From contig UQMQ01000008.1 of the NCBI GenBank assembly GCA_900542245.1, forward strand, positions 1 to 32,909: DNA of 32,909 nucleotides, read 5' to 3'. This stretch comes from an uncultured Eubacteriales bacterium (lineage in GTDB: Bacteria; Bacillota; Clostridia; Peptostreptococcales; Anaerovoracaceae). The notes beneath the pieces are model-generated. The model was not told the DNA's origin. It saw only the letters and a program-made list of their open reading frames with translations, and searched no databases. Positions 32,831 to 32,909 of this stretch are shown here, piece after piece (position 1 is the first letter of the stretch; the number at the start of each line of letters is the position of its first letter). Both the position numbers and the translations under genes were made by a program.

Positions 32831-32909
32831 GGAAATATCGCTGTGCGATGTTTCCGGAATAACGACAAAAGAAGCTTGCGGAGCGACGCTCACGGATGGG
32901 CGCCATGTG
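32831..32909 (+). repeat. 79-bp dispersed structured repeat, copy B
   Basis: Same family as the copy at 11080-11158, in opposite orientation, 64 of 79 bases identical by eye. It starts with GGAAATATCGC, a TGT loop and GCGATGTTTCC. The match continues to the last base of the window, so the element is probably longer. It lies about 30 bp beyond the likely right end of the insertion sequence. Confidence 0.8.

Noticed and set aside
1..32909. tRNA, rRNA genes and CRISPR arrays
   Set aside because: No cloverleaf, ribosomal segment or regularly spaced direct repeats were noticed on either strand.

Overview
The window looks like a chromosomal segment of a Bacillota (Firmicutes) bacterium of the class Clostridia. 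The evidence is CodY, a two-subunit HslUV protease in the dprA-topA-hslV-hslU-codY order known from Bacillus and Clostridia, a type II pantothenate kinase, the sporulation protein YunB, strong AGGAGG ribosome binding sites and TTGACA/TATAAT-type promoters. YunB suggests a spore-forming lineage. I cannot name a genus. Base composition is moderately GC-rich in the core genes and clearly more AT-rich in the insertion sequence at the right end.

Layout. 1-7700: a 2534-residue cell-wall-anchored surface protein with a signal peptide, an N-terminal thioester domain, many Ig/SpaA-like stalk domains and a VPKTG sorting motif. 7700-11050: coaW (coenzyme A synthesis), then a purC-purF operon. 11050-11160: a structured intergenic repeat. 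11187-16218 (minus strand): a two-CBS-domain protein, then a potassium-uptake operon trkA-trkH-trkH with two different TrkH channels for one TrkA. 16416-17980: a metallo-beta-lactamase-fold hydrolase and a HAD phosphatase, transcribed divergently from trk through promoters that appear to share one palindromic -35 box. 18183-27136: yraN-yifB-dprA, then topA-hslV-hslU-codY and yunB (DNA processing, topology, proteolysis, nutrient sensing, sporulation). 27270-28643 (minus): a YjiH-type membrane protein. 28949-30933: hflX and yigZ with a 4-bp overlap. 31040-32800: an IS110-superfamily insertion sequence with a long, structured 3' non-coding end. 32831-32909: a second copy of the 79-bp repeat seen at 11080-11158, in opposite orientation.

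The most unusual points are the 79-bp inverted dispersed repeat with a wobble-conserved hairpin, the shared -35 box between trkA and the hydrolase gene, a promoter placed so close to hflX that its mRNA would be leaderless, the candidate guide (bridge) RNA region of the insertion sequence, and the histone-like Lys/Ala-rich head on TopA. No tRNA, rRNA or CRISPR array was seen.
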